From Omphiscola glabra (lineage: Eukaryota > Mollusca > Gastropoda > Lymnaeidae): DNA of 64,000 bases. Shown one piece after another: positions 59,100 to 64,000 of the stretch (its first letter is position 1; every line of letters starts with the position of its first letter). The position numbers and the translations under genes are program-made. The notes beneath the pieces were generated by a model that was not told the origin of the DNA, did no database searches, and was given only the letters and a program-made list of their open reading frames with translations. The stretch is from positions 1,612,001 to 1,676,000 of the forward strand of contig OZ024809.1 of the NCBI GenBank assembly GCA_964017045.1, given 5' to 3'.

Positions 59100-59288
59100 A
59101 TTTTTTTTTTTTTTTAGGTTGTGGGGGGGGGGGGGGGGGGGGTAAAATTTGGCCCGGGGGAGGATAAAATTTGGCCGGCTTGTTTATAACTGAAGGCGCC
59201 ACAGTACATATCAATTTAAATAAAACCTGCCAATTCAGAGGGGAGGGGCTAGTTCCCCCCCCCTCGCCCTACCCAAATGACGCCCCTG
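59100..59288. mobile_element. hAT-like MITE, family A, inverted degraded copy
   Basis: Complement of the 146-317 element: GAAGGCGCCACAGTA, TTTAAATAAAACCTGCCAAT and ACCCAAATGACGCCCCTG. The left end is decayed and a long G-tract has grown in it. Confidence 0.6.
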
Positions 59289-59552
59289 GTATAGATCCCA
59301 CTGTATTCTCTTAAATGTAAGTCTCAAAAGTAAGTGTGCATGAGGGCTGTTGCAAAATTAATTAACTTTAAAAAAAAAGAAAAAGCACAAAACTTTAATA
59401 GTGTGGCTTCCAATCAGGAGCGGTCTATGCCATGAACAATGCATTACATAAATCAACAAGTTTCAAGAGTGAATTATCCCAGTCTGATAACCGCATGCGT
59501 AGCTATGGGACCGGAATCGTTTTTCGGTGTTTGTGTGCAGATGTTCCACGTG

Positions 59553-59732
59553 AGCGGTTCTCAGCTTGTGGGTCGTAACCCCTTGGGGGGGGGGGGTCGA
59601 ACGACTACCCTTACACCGGGGTCAAGTAAAAACATCGGGAAACACATATTTATGGAGTAGCGTACAAAATAAGATTGTTGTTGGGGGGGGGGGGGGTCAC
59701 CACAACACGAGGAAGGTTGAGAACCCCTGTTC
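59553..59732. mobile_element. SPIN-like hAT MITE
   Basis: Starts GAGCGGTTCTCAGCTTGTGG, continues GTCGTAACCCC and GGGTCGAACGAC, has ACATATTTATGGAGTAGCGT and GGTCACCACAACACGAGG, and ends AAGGTTGAGAACCCCTG. These blocks in this order resemble SPIN-type hAT MITEs as I remember them. Two G-tracts have expanded inside. The 8-bp target duplication is not clear. Family assignment is from memory and needs a search. Confidence 0.6.
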
Positions 59733-59899
59733 TATGACATTCTCGTTGGATACGGTTTTTACCGGGTTTGGTAAATTCATGGTGTCAGCCCCCCCCCCGA
59801 TTTTTTCGGACCCCCCTCCCTCATCCCCAGTGTTTCTTTCAGGCATACCTCCGTAAGGGGGGGGGGGCACTCCCGGTGGAAAATGTGTAAGAAAAAATA

Positions 59900-60418
59900 A
59901 TTTTTTTAAAAAATACTCTAAATTTAATTTTTATAAAATTTTTAAAAGTTATTGAAATGTGTGCCTTTAATCGATTACAAATATTGGAACAAATAAAATA
60001 TCGCTTTGTTCGATATATATTGATGATCCATATCGTTCAGGCCATCGATTTCCTAGGGGCGCCAGTGAGGATAAGGCCGTAATTGAGATGAAGTAGAAAT
60101 ACATATATATTTTGTTGAGTCTTTAACAGTCTCACCGTTTTAAGTCAATCAACAGTGGGCTACTGAAATAAACTTTAATGCCATGATTTTTATTTTTATT
60201 CGTAATCATTTTTTTAAAAAGTTAAGGTTAACGTTTTTATGTTAACCTAAAAACATACGTCACTTCCTTCACGTTTTGTATACGGTACATAGTGTTAAAA
60301 AATGAACACATGATTGTTATACTTTAATAGTATCTTGGGACTGGGGGTTTATTGATTTATAGTAGTCGGATGGGAACAGAAATGGTTTAAGATATACCTT
60401 AAGACATGAAAACTAATT
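59900..60418 (+). promoter_or_regulatory. 5' flank of the coiled-coil gene
   Basis: AT-rich, with no nameable promoter motif. An upstream ATG at about 60406 is out of frame with the chosen start. Confidence 0.3.
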
Positions 60419-63400
60419 ATGGATACTTTTAATATGGATGATTTTACAGCCTTGAATTTTGATTCTGAATTTGAGAATTTTCTTGGTCTTGGTGATGGAT
60501 TACCGGCGAGTCGAAGCGCTGGTAATCAAGTCGATCAGGGTACTGGCATCACTGCTAGTACTAGCGGAGCATCATCCCAGCATGGAAGACAAGCACAAAC
60601 TTATGGTTCTGAGAATATTATTAGCCCTCAATGTCCAGCATGCCGAAAATATCAAGCAGTGAGTACTACACTCAACTTAACAACTAAGACTAAAAGTTAA
60701 AGTTAAAGGCTAATGCTTAGAGATCGGGCCATGACGTCAATTGCGTGTTTTGTTAAGTTGCTGTTTTATTATTATGTTGCTGATGACTTTAGGGTTCAGG
60801 TTAGGCTTAGGGATAGATTTAGGGTTCAGGTTAGGTTAAGGGATACATTTAGGAAATTTTTTCATTATTTTTAAACGTTTTATTCTTAATTTTACGGGTC
60901 ACGGCAATCAAGTTGTCGGCCATGGTAAAAAAACGCGACCCCATCTCTTCACATTTTCCAAACTTAGTTTTGATTTCAGACAATAAAACTAGGTAGGCCT
61001 AAGAGCCTAAGTAGAAATTATCAGTCTAGGGCAATCAGAGGTGTAGCTAGAGTGTTTGCCCCCAGGGACAAGAACTCTGGGTAACTCTGAAACCCATTAC
61101 TACTATTACTTTCATCAATAAAATTAAAATATCAAACCCTGTTTCGTCCCCCCTAACTGGTGTGGCACCTAGGGACATCTGCCCCCCACAGCCCGTTCCC
61201 TACAATCCTGGGCTAAGGTAAAATCATATTCCAGACATAAATTTTAAAAAAAAAAAAAATTTTTTTTTTTTAATAATGATTTCAGGATATTGATCGCTTG
61301 GATCAAGATCACAGATTAAACTTCAGGATGTTGAAACAAAAAGTAACTGGTACAGAGTAAGTATCTTCCAGAGCATGATCAGTATCTCTTTTGCACATAT
61401 TGAAATTGGCTTAATAATAAAAAAATTATATATTTGGTTGCTACTTTGCTGATGAAGTTTTACTTTTCACATAGCTATCTTTCATGTCATTGAAAATTAA
61501 TACAGGAGGTCCTCATTTTACCCTGGGGTTCTATTTTTCTGTGGCGACATAACTTGAAATTCGCCATAATTTGCCGAGCGCAGTACCCACAAATATATTA
61601 TGTACATGTGTATATTTATGTAGTAAAATACATATATATCCACCTACATAAATCAAATTTAAGATATTAAATGATATTTGAGATTGAAACAACAAAGGCT
61701 TCTTGGTAATAATTTTATATTGTAAGGAGGCAGCTTTTTTTAAATGTTGTAAGATGCAAGCTTTGTTGTGCACAATAGTGGTCACAGTCGTATGACTAAG
61801 AGAAAGTGCAAGCGTGATGTCCACTGGTCTCTCTCTTCTTTCACTTTGTCTTATAATTTCCAAATTACATTCTAACGTGATACTTTTCCTCTTCCTTGAT
61901 CCACCAGCACCATTATCAGATCAAACACGCTTTGAAGCCGTTGTTAAAAGTCCAATTGAAATTGTAATAACACAAACAACGCTAGGCTAAATATCACAAT
62001 GAGGTCTGGATGCTGTCGATCAAGTGATTAAATTCGCTTGGGATGCTGGACGTTGTGTGCTATTCTGTGAGCTAGCCTGTTAACTTCCATGATGAAATAG
62101 TACTTACTCGTGTCCTGCCGAAGAAAACTTGTACATTTACTACTTTTTTTTCCCGAATGGGCACAACTGCCTTAAAATTGAATCCATTGTAAAATGAACC
62201 GCAGTTTATAGAGGAACTCCTGTATTTTACATCGAAATGGGCCAAATAAATGTATCCATCTTTTAAAAAATATTTGTTTAAATTGTCCCATTCTTGTTAA
62301 ATAGTTAAAGGATTTCAATCATAAAATATGTCTGGTTTAGTTTAAATTCATTATATGTTGTTTTTCTGTAAAATTATTCTTTGCTAAATTTCTTCTTTAT
62401 TTCATTTTGCACAGTTTGCTGATTCGACGCTTCAAGTCCATGAGAGATGATATCCTTTAAACATTTAAAAAAAAATTAATTAATTGCTGTGTATGTGTGT
62501 TTTTTTTTTAAAGTAACCTGAAAATTGTAAAAAATGCCCTAGAAGGGGAAATAAATATAGCAACGATAGAAGGATCAATTGAATAGTCTTTCCTCCCCCG
62601 GGATTCCGGTTGACAAGTCTGTAGTGGCTTGTCGATTTGGAAGCGCTGGCCACCGACCCCCTCGGCGTAAACCCGGGGCACACTAGCACCATTGCGTGTC
62701 CCGCGTGGCAGACACGGCCATGCATGGTAGTTGCTGGAATAAACGGCTCCTACAGGGCTGCCACCTGTGATACTTCGCAGGGGGAAGAAAAGGCAAACAC
62801 AGGGTAGGGATCATGATTACAAGTTGCCGTTAAGGGATATGAGGCTATAGGCTGTGGTGGAAGCCTATAGCCGGTGATTCTAAATATGCAGCCCTGAGAA
62901 AGCTGCTCCTAGGCAACCGTTTCGTCCCAGCTATCTCGCAAATTAGTTGCGGGGTGGAAACCCACTGTAGAATCCCTCTTAGAGGGCGTCCGATGCTTCC
63001 CCGGGACGGGTGGGGGGAGATTTTAGGACGTTAATTTACCGTCCCGGCCCCTAGGAGAGTGGACCACGGACGCTTGAAACACAGCGTCTTCGGTCGACCA
63101 GATGTCTCCGGGCGGGGAGGGTCTCCGTTGGCGAACCCGATCGAGCGGTTGCGGGCGGGGACGCTCCACGTCCGGGGAGGTCTCTGACGCCCTCCCGCAC
63201 GGCCTGCCGCCGAGGCGGCTGGCAGGTGCGAGTAGGCGCCGGGGAGGGCATTAGGAGCGTAAGCTCGACGGCCCGCTGACGCCATTTCCTAATGAGATAT
63301 AATAGTCTTTCAACCCAAATCATAATCTCTCCCCCCCCCCAAAACAGGCACATCATACTGTGTTCATAAGATGAAGAGACCCTTGTTTGTTATAGTAAGT

Positions 63401-63948
63401 TGAATTGACCTGAGATACAAGAAGTTTGCAAACATCTAAAATTGATTTGTTTTTGACATGTTCATGAGAAGACCTGATATTATTGCTTTTGAAACTGAGA
63501 GAATTTGAAGACAAAATATCACTTGGGTTATAAAAAAGTACAAAGAGAAATCTTTATTTTGGTACAAATTTGATAAAACCAAGTAAAAACACCCACCCAA
63601 GATTCTACTAAAACCATCCACATAAAATATTTGAGAATTTTGGTGAATCTTTTTTTTTGGGTCTAATTTTAAAGGAGAAAAAGAACCAAAGCTGCGAAGG
63701 TTAAGATTAGAACTGTCAAAAATTTTCCTCACCAACCCGCACACATCTCTTTTAGTACATGTACAACAACAAACTGATTCATAGTTGAGAATAAGATAAA
63801 ACTATATCCAAATTTCTGTTTCTGCTGTTTGACTTCCATGGCAGCTCTGTTAACTTGCTTGATTTTTTTATCCTTAACCATGCCCACAGTATGAGCTTCA
63901 AGGGAAGACTATTCAAAACCTCAATCTGCAGTTGGAAAAAGTAACCAG
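60419..63948 (+). CDS. Unidentified coiled-coil protein, N-terminal exons 1-4, continues past the window
   Basis: I do not recognise the family. Exons: 60419-60658, 61286-61356, 62415-62449, 63888-63948; about 135 residues so far. It starts MDTFNMDDFTALNFDSEFEN, an acidic, hydrophobic-patterned start; then a Ser/Gly/Gln-rich stretch; then SPQCPACRKYQA with a CxxC; then heptad-like helix IDRLDQDHRLNFRMLKQKV, LLIRRFKSMRDEYELQGKTI and QNLNLQLEKVT, so a coiled coil begins here. Introns 1, 2 and 4 use GT-AG or a GT donor. Intron 3 (62450-63887) starts ATATCCTTT and ends CCCAC; only this pairing keeps the frame (GAT-GAG-TAT). The start is the first in-frame ATG; no longer frame upstream. Confidence 0.7.
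60715..60965. repeat. Dispersed repeat D, inverted copy, in intron 1 of the coiled-coil gene
   Basis: Complement of 1440-1730, with AGGGTTCAGGTTAGG units and CGGGTCACGGCAATCAAG. Its ~36-bp core has about two units here. Confidence 0.7.
62450..63887 (+). other. Putative U12-type AT-AC intron
   Basis: 5' splice site ATATCCTTT at 62450; branch-site match TCCTTAAC at 63871-63878; acceptor CCCAC ending at 63887, 10 nt after the branch A. A U2-type reading using the nearby CACAG would give GTA TGA, a stop. Intron identity rests on these motifs and the frame. Confidence 0.85.
62593..63300. mobile_element. GC-rich 708-bp insertion with 11-bp target duplication
   Basis: AATAGTCTTTC lies at 62582-62592 and 63301-63311. 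The enclosed block is strongly GC-rich (for example GGGCGGGGAGGGTCTCCG) in an AT-rich intron. No inverted ends, no transposase or RT signature, no clear tRNA or rRNA. The size of the duplication fits target-primed retrotransposition. Possibly the 5' or 3' region of a LINE or a SINE-like unit. Confidence 0.65.
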
Positions 63949-64000
63949 GTAATGATATTTAGCTACTTTTCTTATAAATGTATATTATGTCAACTTGTGA

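Larger units (their letters stand above)
57720..59900. repeat. Cluster of poly-G tracts
   Basis: G-runs of 9 to 19 occur near 57727, 57885, 57966, 58065, 58147, 58290, 58525, 59125, 59585, 59683 and 59859, nearly all on the plus strand. Several sit at MITE remains. The region has no recognised gene. Confidence 0.85.

Noticed and set aside
60959..61250. Extra exon between exons 1 and 2 of the coiled-coil gene
   Set aside because: No open frame with suitable splice sites; exon 1 and exon 2 already join in phase.
62593..63300. rRNA or tRNA gene in the GC-rich block
   Set aside because: No conserved rRNA segment and no tRNA A/B-box pair or cloverleaf that I could trace; flanking duplication points to an insertion.

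Overview
This is animal nuclear DNA, AT-rich overall, with short exons in long introns and a heavy load of transposons and minisatellites. The protein matches (ALDH1/2, ATP6AP2, UBAC2, RAB3GAP1, GM2A) are bilaterian. The repeat style (RTE- and CR1/L2-like LINE fragments, many hAT-type MITEs, and one element resembling SPIN, a family I recall being reported from a pond snail) suggests a mollusc, probably a gastropod. That assignment is inference. I see no prokaryotic operon, CRISPR array, rRNA or tRNA, and no clear new multi-gene system.

Layout. (1) 3.7-9.3 kb, plus strand: aldehyde dehydrogenase, 12 exons, with the first coding exon not found. (2) 11.4-16.1 kb, minus: complete ATP6AP2 (prorenin receptor, V-ATPase accessory), 8 coding exons, 355 aa, tail-to-tail with the first gene. 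(3) 16.3-19.5 kb: dead CR1/L2-like LINE pieces. (4) 22.6-31.7 kb, minus: complete UBAC2, 9 coding exons, 345 aa. (5) 37.1-40.4 kb, plus: RAB3GAP1, 1120 aa, with the coding region in one exon, a long 3'UTR, and a genomic A-tract just after an AATAAA. (6) 41.1-51.8 kb: at least fourteen tandem arrays with different periods. (7) 47.9-54.7 kb, minus: complete GM2A-like ganglioside activator, 4 coding exons, 231 aa, its introns filled with minisatellites and MITEs. (8) 54.7-60.4 kb: intergenic, with a neat RTE insertion, poly-G tracts and a SPIN-like MITE. (9) 60.4 kb to the window end, plus: start of an unidentified coiled-coil protein whose third intron has every mark of a U12-type AT-AC intron.

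The genes are unrelated housekeeping genes; three of them act in endolysosomal, ER or membrane-traffic biology (ATP6AP2, GM2A, RAB3GAP1), but nothing shows co-regulation. The most interesting signals are at the level of gene structure: the AT-AC intron, two cases where a splice junction itself was tandemly amplified (GM2A donor six times, ATP6AP2 acceptor three times), the intronless RAB3GAP1, and a GC-rich 708-bp insertion with an 11-bp target duplication inside the AT-AC intron. All exon models were built by reading splice sites and frame by eye; no alignment or transcript was available.
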